Source: Agrobacterium cavarae (GTDB lineage Bacteria > Pseudomonadota > Alphaproteobacteria > Rhizobiales > Rhizobiaceae). Taken from it: a DNA stretch of 64,000 nt. Where the stretch lies: the NCBI RefSeq assembly GCF_004310285.1, contig NZ_SISF01000032.1, positions 124,001-188,000 of the forward strand, read 5' to 3'. Positions 8,927-19,182 of this stretch are shown here, one piece after another (the stretch's first letter is position 1; each line of letters starts with the position of its first letter). The notes below the pieces were generated by a model, which was given only the letters and a program-made list of their open reading frames with translations, ran no database searches and was not told the origin of the DNA. Made by a program: the position numbers and the translations under genes.

Positions 8927-10009
8927 ATGCTTGAATTGCGCAACATCGCGAAGATGGTGGGCGGGGATTATCACATCTACCCCACCAATCTGACACTCAA
9001 GCGGGGCACGCTGAATGTCCTGCTTGGACCGACCTTGTCTGGCAAGACGTCGCTGATGCGACTGATGGCAGGCCTCGACAAACCGACCGAGGGCTCGCTG
9101 GTCTTTGATGGCACCGACGTCACCGGCAAACGCGTGCAGGATCGCAGCGTTGCCATGGTCTACCAGCAGTTCATCAATTATCCCTCGCTTTCCGTTTACG
9201 AAAACATCGCCTCCCCGATGCGGATTGCAAAAAAGGATAGTGCGACGATCGACCGCGAGGTTCGAAAAGCGGCCGACCTGTTGAAATTGACGCCCTATCT
9301 GGAGCGGACGCCGCTCAATCTCTCCGGCGGCCAGCAGCAGCGCACCGCACTTGCGCGCGCCATCGTCAAGAATGCCAGTCTCGTTCTCCTGGATGAGCCG
9401 CTTGCCAACCTCGATTACAAGCTGCGTGAAGAACTGCGTGAGGAACTGCCAAAGATATTCGCTTCGTCCGGCGCGATTTTCGTCTACGCGACGACGGAGC
9501 CCTCGGAGGCACTTCTTCTGGGCGGCAACACTGCGACGATGAACCAGGGTCAGATCACCCAATACGGTCCGACCATCGACATGTATCGCAATCCGGTCGA
9601 TCTTGTCTCTGCCAGAACCTTTGCCGATCCGCCATTAAACATCGTCGAACTGGTCAAATCAGGCGGTTCCTTCCTGCAAAACGGCCAACCGGCTTTCGCC
9701 GTTCCTTCTCACCTTGCCGGCATTCCCGACGGTCCGATAACAGCGGCGTTTCATCCGCATCACCTTTACCCTGACCCAACCAATGCTGCTGCAGCCAAGC
9801 TTCAGGCAAAAACGCTGGTCTCGGAAATCGCCGGCTCTGAAAGTTTCATCCATCTCGACTTTGCCGGCCATCGCTGGGTCATGCTGACCCGTGGCATTCT
9901 CGACATCGAGCCGGACCGCCAGATCGACATCTATCTCGACACCCGCCATCTCATGGCCTTCGACGTGAATGGCCGCTCCCTTGCAACCCCAAAACTCGCT
10001 GCCGCGTGA
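8927..10009 (+). CDS. glpS: glycerol ABC importer ATP-binding protein GlpS
   Basis: The 360-residue ATPase has Walker A GPTLSGKT (34-41), Q-loop Gln80, signature LSGGQ (132-136), Walker B LVLLDE (152-157) and a C-terminal regulatory domain of the MalK/UgpC type. The switch histidine is missing: where partners read YVTHDQ, this protein reads YATTEP, with Thr190 in place of His. In Rhizobium leguminosarum, glpSTPQUV encodes the glycerol importer, and the gene order here is the same. It should form a heterodimer with GlpT. The ATG at 8927 is preceded by GGAGGAGG; a TTG start 13 codons earlier is less likely because it precedes that ribosome site. Confidence 0.87.
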   Translation: MLELRNIAKMVGGDYHIYPTNLTLKRGTLNVLLGPTLSGKTSLMRLMAGLDKPTEGSLVFDGTDVTGKRVQDRSVAMVYQQFINYPSLSVYENIASPMRIAKKDSATIDREVRKAADLLKLTPYLERTPLNLSGGQQQRTALARAIVKNASLVLLDEPLANLDYKLREELREELPKIFASSGAIFVYATTEPSEALLLGGNTATMNQGQITQYGPTIDMYRNPVDLVSARTFADPPLNIVELVKSGGSFLQNGQPAFAVPSHLAGIPDGPITAAFHPHHLYPDPTNAAAAKLQAKTLVSEIAGSESFIHLDFAGHRWVMLTRGILDIEPDRQIDIYLDTRHLMAFDVNGRSLATPKLAAA

Positions 10010-10021
10010 GGAGATAGAGAC

Positions 10022-11092
<1,071 letters not shown>

Positions 11093-11095
11093 GCC

Positions 11096-11962
11096 ATGGA
11101 CAAGACAGTCAACAACAAGGCCTGGTTCCTCGTCATTCCGGTTCTGGTGCTCGTCGCTTTTTCGGCGGTCATCCCGCTGATGACGGTCGTCAACTATTCT
11201 GTGCAGGATACGTTCGGCAACAATGAGTTCTTCTGGGCAGGCACTGACTGGTTCGTGCAAATGCTGCACTCGCCACGCTTTTGGGATGCGCTGATCCGCA
11301 ACCTGATCTTCTCGCTCGTCATTCTGGCGATTGAAATTCCGCTTGGCATTCTGATCGCACTGAACATGCCGAAGAAGGGGCTTGGCGTTCCCGTCTGCCT
11401 CGTTCTGATGGCGCTACCGCTCCTCATCCCTTGGAATGTCGTCGGTACCATCTGGCAGGTTTTCGGTCGCGTCGATATCGGCTTTCTTGGCCACTACCTT
11501 TCAAAGCTCGGCATCGACTACAACTACACGCAGGACCCGGTGGACGCCTGGGCAACCGTCATCATCATGGATGTCTGGCACTGGACAAGCCTCGTCGTGC
11601 TGCTCTGCTATGCCGGCCTCGTCTCCATACCGGATGCCTATTATCAAGCGGCTCGCATCGATGGCGCCTCGCGGTGGTCCGTCTTCCGCTTCATTCAACT
11701 GCCTAAGATGAAACGCGTACTGCTGATCGCCGTGTTGCTGCGCTTCATGGACAGTTTCATGATCTATACCGAGCCCTTCGTCGTCACCGGCGGCGGCCCC
11801 GGCAATTCCACGACCTTCCTCTCCATCGATCTCGTGAAGATGGCCATCGGTCAGTTCGACCTTGGTCCGGCAGCGGCCATGTCGATCATCTACTTCCTGA
11901 TCATCCTGGCGCTGTCCTGGATCTTCTACACCGTCATGACCAACAGCGACGCGGATGCGTGA
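11096..11962 (+). CDS. glpP: glycerol ABC importer permease GlpP
   Basis: The 288-residue inner-membrane permease of the MalF/UgpA type has six hydrophobic segments and the EAA loop (about residues 182-205, AARIDGASRWSVFRFIQLP) that docks on the ATPases. It starts three bases after the glpT stop with a GGAG ribosome site. The next permease starts 14 bases past its stop. Together GlpP and GlpQ form the channel for glycerol. Confidence 0.87.
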   Translation: MDKTVNNKAWFLVIPVLVLVAFSAVIPLMTVVNYSVQDTFGNNEFFWAGTDWFVQMLHSPRFWDALIRNLIFSLVILAIEIPLGILIALNMPKKGLGVPVCLVLMALPLLIPWNVVGTIWQVFGRVDIGFLGHYLSKLGIDYNYTQDPVDAWATVIIMDVWHWTSLVVLLCYAGLVSIPDAYYQAARIDGASRWSVFRFIQLPKMKRVLLIAVLLRFMDSFMIYTEPFVVTGGGPGNSTTFLSIDLVKMAIGQFDLGPAAAMSIIYFLIILALSWIFYTVMTNSDADA

Positions 11963-11976
11963 GAAAGGAGATCGAT

Positions 11977-12792
11977 ATGAGCAATTCCACCATGAGCCGC
12001 TTCTCCTTCTTGATCCCGACGATCTACATCATCTTCTTGCTGCTGCCGATCTACTGGCTGGTGAATATGAGCTTCAAGGAGAACGCCGAAATCCTCGGCG
12101 CCTTCTCGCTTTGGCCACAAAATCCGACGCTGCGCAATTACACGATCATCTTCACCGATCCGGCCTGGTATAATGGCTACATCAACTCGATCATCTATGT
12201 CGCGTTGAACACCGTCATCTCGGTCGCGGCGGCGCTTCCAGCGGCCTATGCCTTCTCTCGCTATCGCTTCCTTGGCGATAAGCATCTGTTCTTCTGGCTG
12301 CTCACAAACCGAATGGCTCCACCCGCCGTCTTCGCCCTGCCGTTCTTCCAGCTCTATTCCGCATTCGGCCTGATCGATACGCATATAGCAGTGGCGATTG
12401 CCCACTGCCTGTTCAACGTGCCGCTGGCGGTGTGGATTCTCGAAGGCTTCATGTCCGGCGTTCCAAAGGAAATCGACGAGACCGCCTATATTGATGGATA
12501 CTCCTTCCCGCGCTTTTTCGTGAAGATCTTCATGCCCCTGATTGCAAGCGGCATCGGTGTCGCGGCCTTCTTCTGCTTCATGTTCTCATGGGTCGAGCTA
12601 CTGCTCGCCAGAACACTCACGACAACAGCAGCAAAGCCGATTGCCGCGACCATGACGCGCACGGTTTCCGCATCGGGGATGGACTGGGGCGTTCTGGCTG
12701 CAGCCGGCGTGCTGACCATCATTCCCGGCGCGCTCGTCATCTACTTCGTCCGCAACTACATCGCCAAGGGCTTCGCCCTCGGTCGCGTCTAA
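11977..12792 (+). CDS. glpQ: glycerol ABC importer permease GlpQ
   Basis: The 271-residue permease of the MalG/UgpE type has six hydrophobic segments and the EAA loop near residues 165-185 (DETAYIDGYSFPRFFVKIFMP). The ATG at 11977 has AAAGGAG 6 bases before it; an in-frame ATG six codons earlier overlaps the glpP stop and has no ribosome site. It pairs with GlpP. It is not the E. coli phosphodiesterase of the same name. Confidence 0.86.
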   Translation: MSNSTMSRFSFLIPTIYIIFLLLPIYWLVNMSFKENAEILGAFSLWPQNPTLRNYTIIFTDPAWYNGYINSIIYVALNTVISVAAALPAAYAFSRYRFLGDKHLFFWLLTNRMAPPAVFALPFFQLYSAFGLIDTHIAVAIAHCLFNVPLAVWILEGFMSGVPKEIDETAYIDGYSFPRFFVKIFMPLIASGIGVAAFFCFMFSWVELLLARTLTTTAAKPIAATMTRTVSASGMDWGVLAAAGVLTIIPGALVIYFVRNYIAKGFALGRV

Positions 12793-12806
12793 GAAGGAGA
12801 ACAGAA

Positions 12807-13088
12807 ATGAACTTTTCCTGGATGGCGTGGACGTTACCGACGGCACTGTTTTTCCTGACGATCCTGACCCTGATGATCGGCATGGCGGTGTGGGAGTATC
12901 TTTCGCCCGGCGGCAATCCGCGCGTCGGCATTCTACGCTTCGAGACGACACGGGGGGATAGGCTCTTCGTCTCGCTGCTTGGCTCCGCCTTCATCAACCT
13001 CGCCTGGCTCGGCTTCGTCGGCACAGGCCTTTGGTGGGCGCTCGCTCTTTCGGTTGTCTATGCGATCGGCGTGTTCCGCTTCGTATAG
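12807..13088 (+). CDS. glpU: small membrane protein of the glycerol importer operon (DUF2160, GlpU)
   Basis: This 93-residue product is almost all membrane helix: three hydrophobic segments at about residues 8-27, 50-68 and 72-90, joined by a short loop with SPGGNPRVGILRF. It matches the DUF2160 family found between permease and binding-protein genes in this kind of operon. The ATG at 12807 follows an AAGGAGA ribosome site, 14 bases after glpQ. Its biochemical role is unknown; its fixed place suggests an accessory subunit of the importer. Confidence 0.82.
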   Translation: MNFSWMAWTLPTALFFLTILTLMIGMAVWEYLSPGGNPRVGILRFETTRGDRLFVSLLGSAFINLAWLGFVGTGLWWALALSVVYAIGVFRFV

Positions 13089-13168
13089 CTGCCGACAACA
13101 TACCGGGGCGGAGGACGGCCCGGCAGTTCTACGCATGACGCAATCGCAAAACCTTGGGAGGACCTCTT

Positions 13169-14890
13169 ATGCGAATGCATCTTCTTACCACGACAGCAGC
13201 GGCGCTGCTGGCAATCACCGGCGTGGCTCACGCTGGCATGAATGAAGCCAAAGCCTTTCTCGACAAGGAAGTCGGCGACCTTTCGTCCCTTTCCCGTGCG
13301 GACCAGGAAAAGGAAATGCAATGGTTCATCGACGCTGCAAAGCCCTTTGCAGGCATGGACATCAAGGTCGTCTCCGAGACGCTGACGACGCACGAGTATG
13401 AATCCAAGGTCCTGGCCAAGGCGTTCTCGGAAATCACCGGCATCAAGATCACGCACGACCTGATCGGCGAAGGTGATGTGGTTGAAAAGCTACAGACGCA
13501 GATGCAGTCGGGCGAAAACATCTATGATGCCTTCGTCAACGACAGCGACCTCATCGGTACGCACTGGCGCTACCAGCAGGTTCGCAACCTTACAGACTGG
13601 ATGGCGGGCGAAGGCAAGGACGTGACCAATCCAGGTCTCGACCTCCCCGACTTCATCGGCACCAAGTTCACCACCGCTCCCGACGGCAAGCTTTACCAGC
13701 TGCCTGATCAGCAGTTCGCGAACCTCTACTGGTTCCGCTACGACTGGTTCAACGATGCCAAGAACAAGGCCGACTTCAAGGCGAAGTACGGCTATGACCT
13801 CGGCGTTCCGGTCAACTGGTCTGCCTACGAGGATATCGCAGAGTTCTTCACCGGTCGCGAAATCGACGGTAAGAAGGTCTACGGCCATATGGACTACGGC
13901 AAGAAGGACCCGTCGCTCGGCTGGCGCTTCACCGATGCCTGGCTCTCCATGGCTGGCAACGGCGACAAGGGACTGCCAAACGGTCTGCCGGTCGACGAAT
14001 GGGGTATCAAGGTCAACGAAAAGTCCCAGCCGGTCGGCTCTTGCGTAGCGCGCGGCGGTGACACCAATGGTCCTGCTTCTGTTTACGCCATCCAGAAATA
14101 CCTCGACTGGCTGAAGGCATACGCTCCTCCAGCAGCGCAGGGCATGAACTTCTCCGAATCCGGTCCCGTGCCGGCGCAGGGCGAAGTGGCACAGCAGATC
14201 TTCTGGTACACCGCCTTTACCGCGGATGCGGTCAAGAAGGGGCTGCCGGTCGTCAACGAGGATGGAACGCCAAAGTGGCGTATGGCCCCCTCCCCGCATG
14301 GTGTGTACTGGAAAGACGGCATGAAGCTCGGCTATCAGGACGTGGGTTCCTGGACGCTGATGAAGTCCACCCCAACCGACCGCGCCAAGGCCGCCTGGCT
14401 CTATGCGCAGTTCGTCACCTCCAAGACGGTGGACGTGAAGAAGGCGCATGTGGGTCTTACCCTCATCCGTGAATCGACCATCAACCACGAGAGCTTCACC
14501 AAGCGCGCCAAGGATCTCGGCGGTCTGATCGAATTCTACCGTTCGCCCGCTCGCGTTCAGTGGTCGCCGACCGGCACCAACGTTCCTGACTACCCGAAGC
14601 TGGCTCAGCTGTGGTGGCAGGCTGTCGGTGACGCTTCTTCCGGTGCGAAGACTGCGCAGGAAGCCATGGACTCGCTTTGCGCCGAACAGGAAAAGGTCAT
14701 GCAGCGCCTGGAACGTGCAGGCGTTCAGGGCGACAAGGGACCGAAGCTGGCGGAAGAGCACGATCTCGAATACTGGCACAAGGATGCCGTCGCCAAGGGC
14801 AACCTGGCACCGCAGTTGAAGGTCGAGAACGAGAAGGAAAAGCCGGTAACCGTGAACTACGACGAACTGGTGAAGAGCTGGCAGAAGTAA
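13169..14890 (+). CDS. glpV: periplasmic glycerol-binding protein GlpV
   Basis: The 573-residue product has a signal peptide cleaved after AHA near residue 22 and a long SBP_bac_1-type body. It is larger than ordinary sugar-binding proteins (about 400-450 residues), as is usual for this subfamily. The ATG at 13169 has a GGGAGG ribosome site 7 bases before it. It is the last gene of the operon, unlike most importers where the binding protein comes first. A strong terminator follows. It should capture glycerol in the periplasm for GlpPQ-ST. Confidence 0.87.
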   Translation: MRMHLLTTTAAALLAITGVAHAGMNEAKAFLDKEVGDLSSLSRADQEKEMQWFIDAAKPFAGMDIKVVSETLTTHEYESKVLAKAFSEITGIKITHDLIGEGDVVEKLQTQMQSGENIYDAFVNDSDLIGTHWRYQQVRNLTDWMAGEGKDVTNPGLDLPDFIGTKFTTAPDGKLYQLPDQQFANLYWFRYDWFNDAKNKADFKAKYGYDLGVPVNWSAYEDIAEFFTGREIDGKKVYGHMDYGKKDPSLGWRFTDAWLSMAGNGDKGLPNGLPVDEWGIKVNEKSQPVGSCVARGGDTNGPASVYAIQKYLDWLKAYAPPAAQGMNFSESGPVPAQGEVAQQIFWYTAFTADAVKKGLPVVNEDGTPKWRMAPSPHGVYWKDGMKLGYQDVGSWTLMKSTPTDRAKAAWLYAQFVTSKTVDVKKAHVGLTLIRESTINHESFTKRAKDLGGLIEFYRSPARVQWSPTGTNVPDYPKLAQLWWQAVGDASSGAKTAQEAMDSLCAEQEKVMQRLERAGVQGDKGPKLAEEHDLEYWHKDAVAKGNLAPQLKVENEKEKPVTVNYDELVKSWQK

Positions 14891-14911
14891 GCCTGCTCGT
14901 TAAATAAAGAA

Positions 14912-14940
14912 AAAGCCGGGGCGAATTTCGCTCCGGCTTT
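14912..14940. terminator. bidirectional terminator between glpV and the monooxygenase gene
   Basis: AAAGCCGGGGCGAA and TTCGCTCCGGCTTT pair over 14 positions with one G-T pair and almost no spacer, so the working loop is the AATTT centre. TTTCTC follows on the plus strand and TTTTTCTTTATTT on the minus strand. It serves the converging glp operon and the gene at 14950-15972. Confidence 0.85.
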
Positions 14941-14949
14941 CTCATATCG

Positions 14950-15972
14950 TCAGCGCCAGCCGAGTTCCGGCGCAACATATTTCAAGATCGCCTCCAGCGC
15001 ATGGACGTTATAATCGACGCCAAGTTGGTTCGGAATGGTCAGCAACAGCGTATCGGCTTCCGCAACCGCTTCATCCTTCGCCAGTTCCTTGACCAGCACA
15101 TCCGGCTCGGCGGCGTAGGACCGGCCGAAGATGGCGCGCGTATTGGCGTCGAGGTAACCGATGCTATCGCTTTCCTTCGAACCGCGACCGAAATAGGCCC
15201 GGTCGCGATCATCCACCAGCGCGAAGATGCTGCGGCTCACGGATACGCGAGGCGTCCGTTCGTGACCGGCTTCTTTCCACGCCTCGCGATAGGCTTTGAT
15301 CTGCGCCGCCTGCTGGACATGGAAGGGTTCGCCCGTTTCGTCGTCCTTCAAGGTGGAGCTTTGCAGGTTCATGCCGAGCTTTGCAGCCCATCGGGCTGTC
15401 GCGTTGGAGCCGGCACCCCACCACAAACGGTCGCGCAAGCCTTCCGAATGGGGTTCGAGTCGCAAGAGACCGGGCGGATTTGGGAACATTGGCTGCGGAT
15501 TGGGCTCGGCAAAGCCCTGGCCTTTCAGGACCTCCAACAGGATCTCGGTGTTGCGCCGACCCATATCGGCGTCGCTTTCGCCCTCGGCGGGGCGATGGCC
15601 GAAGTAGCGCCAGCCGTCGATCACCTGTTCCGGCGAGCCTCGGCTCAAACCCAGTTGAAGACGTCCGTTGGCTATCAGATCGGCGGAGCCTGCATCTTCC
15701 GTCATATAAAGCGGGTTCTCGTAGCGCATGTCGATGACGGCCGTGCCGATCTCGATCGACTTGGTGCGCGCACCGACTGCGGCAAGCAATGGAAAGGGGG
15801 AAGCAAGCTGGCGTGCAAAGTGATGAACGCGGAAATAGGCGCCATCAACGCCGATTTCCTCGGCGGCGACGGAGAGTTCAATGGATTGTTGCAGAACGTC
15901 CTTGGCGGAACGCGCTTGTGAATGGGATCCAGGGCTCCAATGGCCGAAGGACAGAAAACCGATCTTCTTCAT
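14950..15972 (-). CDS. luciferase-like (LLM class) flavin-dependent monooxygenase
   Basis: The 340-residue protein is a bacterial-luciferase-like TIM barrel. Markers are the N-terminal MKKIGFLSFGHW strand, YFRVHHFARQ near residue 46, and GRLQLGLSRGSPEQ near 103. These enzymes use reduced FMN, usually supplied by a reductase, to oxidise small organic molecules. The substrate is unknown and no reductase gene is adjacent. Its start is only 91 bases from the end of the betaine importer operon, so it could share that transcript, though it has no clear functional link to it. Confidence 0.85.
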   Translation of the reverse strand: MKKIGFLSFGHWSPGSHSQARSAKDVLQQSIELSVAAEEIGVDGAYFRVHHFARQLASPFPLLAAVGARTKSIEIGTAVIDMRYENPLYMTEDAGSADLIANGRLQLGLSRGSPEQVIDGWRYFGHRPAEGESDADMGRRNTEILLEVLKGQGFAEPNPQPMFPNPPGLLRLEPHSEGLRDRLWWGAGSNATARWAAKLGMNLQSSTLKDDETGEPFHVQQAAQIKAYREAWKEAGHERTPRVSVSRSIFALVDDRDRAYFGRGSKESDSIGYLDANTRAIFGRSYAAEPDVLVKELAKDEAVAEADTLLLTIPNQLGVDYNVHALEAILKYVAPELGWR

Positions 15973-16063
15973 GAGATAAAACCTGCTGGCTTAATTGATG
16001 TGGTTGTCCCACATATAGTGCGCCGCCAGCAGGATGTACCGAAGCGATTGGTGAACAGTGCGT

Positions 16064-17152
16064 TCAGGCCTGTGCACGCACGACATGATCTCCGTGACAG
16101 GTTTCCGCTGTTCCGGAGCCCGGCGCATTGACCATGGCACCTGCCAGCTGACGGAATGTGATCATGCCGAGCGGCTCTACCTTCTTGCCCACCACCGTAG
16201 CAACTTCGTGCCCGCTCATAGAAAGCAGTCGCATGGCCTCTTCGATGCTGGTGCCGGCCGGGATTGGCGGAGCATCCGCAACGACGCCGCTGCGTACCGG
16301 CGTCATGATGGCTTCCACATGGACAACCCGACCGCGGTTGACTTCCTTGACGAAGCTTTCGATGTAAGCGTCCGCAGGGCGCAAGACGATATCCTGGCTC
16401 GTTCCCTGCTGAATGACTTCGCCATCCCGAAGGATCGCAATCTGGTCGCCGAGACGAAGCGCCTCATCCAGATCATGGGTGATGAAGATGATGGTCTTCT
16501 TGATTTCGCTCTGGATATCGAGAAGCACCGTCTGCATGTCCGTGCGGATCAGAGGATCAAGGGCGGAATAGGCTTCGTCCATCAACAGCACCGGCGCGTC
16601 GTTGGAAAGCGCACGGGCAAGGCCCACGCGCTGCTGCATGCCGCCCGACAGCTGGTTCGGGTAACGCTGTTCGAAACCCTTCAGGCCGACGCGCTCCAGC
16701 CACCGCATTGCGATGTCTATGCTCTTGTTACGGGCGACACCCTGAACCTCGAGACCGTAGATCGTGTTGTCCAGCACGTTGCGATGCGGCAGAAGTGCGA
16801 ACTTCTGAAACACCATGGCCGTCTGATGACGACGGAACTCGCGAAGCTCCGTCGGTGACATCTTCACCACGTCCACGCCATCCACCAGCACCTCGCCGGC
16901 GGTTGGATCGATCAGCCGGTTGATGTGGCGGATCAGTGTGGACTTACCGGAACCCGACAGGCCCATAATGACCTGAATGCAGCCGGACGGAATGGTGATG
17001 TTGATATCGCGAAGCCCGAGCACATGGCCATACTTCTCGTTCAACTCTTGCTTCGTCAGACCGTTGCGCACGGCCTCCACATGGGACGCAGGGTTGGAAC
17101 CGAAAATCTTGTAGAGATTGCGGATTTCAATACCGCCGAAACCATCAGCCAT
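16064..17152 (-). CDS. proV: betaine/choline-type ABC importer ATPase (ProV/ChoV family)
   Basis: The 362-residue ATPase has the long N-terminal segment of glycine-betaine ATPases (VEAVRNGLTKQELNEKYGHVLGLRD), Walker A GLSGSGKST near residue 62, signature LSGGMQQRVGLARAL near 166, DEAYSALDPLIR, and THDLDEA. A C-terminal CBS-like segment (about residues 280-345) follows; in OpuA-type systems CBS modules sense ionic strength. The ATG at 17152 overlaps the permease stop by 8 bases. Longer in-frame starts lie within the permease gene. Related rhizobial systems import choline, glycine betaine, proline betaine or histidine, so the symbol is a family label. Confidence 0.8.
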   Translation of the reverse strand: MADGFGGIEIRNLYKIFGSNPASHVEAVRNGLTKQELNEKYGHVLGLRDINITIPSGCIQVIMGLSGSGKSTLIRHINRLIDPTAGEVLVDGVDVVKMSPTELREFRRHQTAMVFQKFALLPHRNVLDNTIYGLEVQGVARNKSIDIAMRWLERVGLKGFEQRYPNQLSGGMQQRVGLARALSNDAPVLLMDEAYSALDPLIRTDMQTVLLDIQSEIKKTIIFITHDLDEALRLGDQIAILRDGEVIQQGTSQDIVLRPADAYIESFVKEVNRGRVVHVEAIMTPVRSGVVADAPPIPAGTSIEEAMRLLSMSGHEVATVVGKKVEPLGMITFRQLAGAMVNAPGSGTAETCHGDHVVRAQA

Positions 17153-18032
17153 GGGCGACCTCCTGGTGCTTCTGGAGCCGCTTGCCATAGGCCTGGCTGA
17201 TCCGGTCGAAGATGATGGCAATGCCGACAATGGCAAGACCGTTGAAGATGCCGAGCGTGAAGTACTGGTTGGCGATGGCCTTGAGCACCGGCTGACCCAG
17301 CCCCTGCACGCCGATCATGGATGCGACCACCACCATGGCAAGTGCCATCATGATCGTCTGGTTGATACCGGCCATGATCGTCGGCAAGGCGAGCGGTAGC
17401 TGCACCTTGAAGAGCTTCTGCCAGCCGGAGGAACCGAATGCATCTGCCGCTTCCAGCACGTCCTTGTCGACGAGGCGGATACCGAGATCAGTCAGGCGGA
17501 TCATCGGCGGGATGGCGTAGATAACGACGGCGATCAGGCCTGGCACCTTGCCGATGCCGAGCAGCATGACAACCGGGATCAGATAGACGAAGCTTGGCAT
17601 CGTCTGCATCACGTCCAGCACGGGATTGACGATCCGCTGAAAGCGATCGGACCGCGACATGGCAATGCCCAGTGGAAGGCCGATGGCAATGGACAGCACC
17701 GTACAGACGAAGATCATCGAGATCGTTCGCATCGTATCGGTCCACATGTCGAAGTAACCGATGAGGAGGAGTGTGATCAGACAGCCGAAAACGATCTTGA
17801 TGCTGCGGCTGGCAAACCAGGCGATTGCCATGATGATCAGGATGATGATCGGCCACGGTGTCTGTGTCATGAAGCGTTCGGCCGAAATCAGGAAATGCTG
17901 AAGCGGCGAAAAGAACGTTTCAATCGTGCCGCCCCATTCCCGGGTAAAGCCGCGGAAGCCGTCGTCGATCACCTTCTTGAGGTTCCGAAGAGCCTCATCA
18001 TTCATATGCGGAAATGTGTAAAACCAATCCAT
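17145..18032 (-). CDS. proW: betaine/choline-type ABC importer permease (ProW/ChoW family)
   Basis: The 295-residue permease has an N-terminal cytoplasmic or periplasmic segment (about 70 residues), then six hydrophobic segments with the EAA-type loop DVLEAADAFGSSGWQKLFKVQLPLALPTI near residue 195-225. Two ATG codons two codons apart are possible; the one at 18032 has AGGGG 6 bases before it. The gene follows the binding-protein gene after a 148-base gap rich in hairpins and overlaps the ATPase gene by 8 bases. It is the membrane channel of the importer. Confidence 0.83.
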   Translation of the reverse strand: MDWFYTFPHMNDEALRNLKKVIDDGFRGFTREWGGTIETFFSPLQHFLISAERFMTQTPWPIIILIIMAIAWFASRSIKIVFGCLITLLLIGYFDMWTDTMRTISMIFVCTVLSIAIGLPLGIAMSRSDRFQRIVNPVLDVMQTMPSFVYLIPVVMLLGIGKVPGLIAVVIYAIPPMIRLTDLGIRLVDKDVLEAADAFGSSGWQKLFKVQLPLALPTIMAGINQTIMMALAMVVVASMIGVQGLGQPVLKAIANQYFTLGIFNGLAIVGIAIIFDRISQAYGKRLQKHQEVAHG

Positions 18033-18077
18033 AGTCATCCCCTGTGAGCGTTGCCCCGGGAGGGGAACGGTCGAACA

Positions 18078-18130
18078 GTGACGTATCGTCACCCACGGCG
18101 TTGACATGCGGCAGATGGGCGCCGCATGTC
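18078..18130 (-). promoter_or_regulatory. hairpins between the binding-protein and permease genes of the betaine importer
   Basis: Two perfect inverted repeats lie in the 148-base gap between proX and proW: GTGACG/CGTCAC at 18078-18092 (3-base loop) and GACATGCGGC/GCCGCATGTC at 18103-18130 (8-base loop). A third, CGTTCTC/GAGAACG, is closer to proX (about 18147-18162). None has a T run, so they more likely protect the upstream transcript or slow the polymerase than stop it. Confidence 0.55.
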
Positions 18131-18180
18131 GTTTCGCGTGCCGCGCGTTCTCAAGAGAACGGCGTGGCGAGGGGGAGTAG

Positions 18181-19182
18181 TTAGAGAGACGCCTTGATCT
18201 TCGCGGCTGCTTCCGGCGAGACCCACGTCGACCAGACGTCGGCATTTTCCTTGAGGAAGTGCTTGGCGCCGTCTTCGCCAGTCGCCTGGTTGTCGGTCAT
18301 CCATGCCATCAGCTTGTTGACGGTGGCGTTGTCCCAGGAACGCTTGTTGAGATAGGCCATCACGTCAGGGCCAGCCTTTTCGGAGAAGGGCTTGGCGACG
18401 AGCGTCACGACCTGGTCAACCGGCCAGGCGTTCGGCTTGGGATCCGGGCAATCGGCAACCGTGTTGCAGCGTTTCCATTCTGCCGGATCGTTCGGCACGT
18501 CCTGAGCCAGCTTCACCATCTCGTACTTTCCGAGGATAGCGGTCGGCGCCCAGTAATAGCCGACCCATGGCTGCTTGCGCTCATAAGCCTTTGCAATCGA
18601 GCCATCGAGACCGGCGGCGGAGCCGCTGTCGACCAGGGTGAAGCCAGCCTTTTCACCGCCATAGGCCTTGAAGAGCTGCGCGGTTACGACCGTGCCACCC
18701 CAGCCCTGCGGACCGTTGACGACAGCACCCTTGCTCGGATCTTCAGGATCGGGGAACAGCTTCGGGTTCTTGAAGACATCTGCGAAGGTCCTGATTTCAG
18801 GGTGCGCGTCCGCGAAATATTTCGGGATCCACCAGCTCTGAACGCCGCCATCCTTCAGCGCCTTGGCCGCAACGACCAGCTTGCCTTCATCGACGCCGCG
18901 CTTGACGACATCTGGAAGCAAATCCACCCAGGCTTCCGGCGCGATATCCGGCTGGCCCTTTTCAGCCATCGAGGTGATGGTCGGAACCGTGTCGCCAACC
19001 GTGATCTCGGCGGTGCAGCCATAGCCTTCGTTCAAGATGATCTTGTCGATGTTGGAAAGCACTTCAGCACTCTGCCAGTTCATGCTGGCGATGGTGGGGC
19101 TACCGCATTCGGCAGCATTGGCGGCGACGGCGCCACCCAGCAGTCCAAATACGAGACAGGTCGATGCAAGAAGTTTCTTCAT
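18181..19182 (-). CDS. proX: periplasmic betaine/choline-type binding protein (OpuAC family)
   Basis: The 333-residue product has a signal peptide ending ANAA near residue 23 and an OpuAC domain. Aromatic residues at likely cation-cage positions are visible: SMNWQSAE near residue 35, QSWWIPKYF near 120 and PWVGYYWAPTA near 212. Such proteins hold quaternary ammonium ligands between tryptophans and tyrosines. It differs from my recollection of Sinorhizobium ChoX around the first tryptophan, so choline should not be assumed; glycine betaine or proline betaine is equally likely. ATG at 19182 chosen because it directly precedes the signal peptide. First gene of the operon. Confidence 0.8.
   Translation of the reverse strand: MKKLLASTCLVFGLLGGAVAANAAECGSPTIASMNWQSAEVLSNIDKIILNEGYGCTAEITVGDTVPTITSMAEKGQPDIAPEAWVDLLPDVVKRGVDEGKLVVAAKALKDGGVQSWWIPKYFADAHPEIRTFADVFKNPKLFPDPEDPSKGAVVNGPQGWGGTVVTAQLFKAYGGEKAGFTLVDSGSAAGLDGSIAKAYERKQPWVGYYWAPTAILGKYEMVKLAQDVPNDPAEWKRCNTVADCPDPKPNAWPVDQVVTLVAKPFSEKAGPDVMAYLNKRSWDNATVNKLMAWMTDNQATGEDGAKHFLKENADVWSTWVSPEAAAKIKASL

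Noticed and set aside
7124..9562. An 812-codon open frame on the minus strand opposite glpD and glpS
   Set aside because: It covers two well-supported genes on the other strand and its translation is histidine- and arginine-rich noise.
13131..13157. Short stretch GACGCAATCGCAAAACC before glpV resembling part of the intergenic repeat at 60331
   Set aside because: The match is too short and lacks the rest of the element; likely chance.
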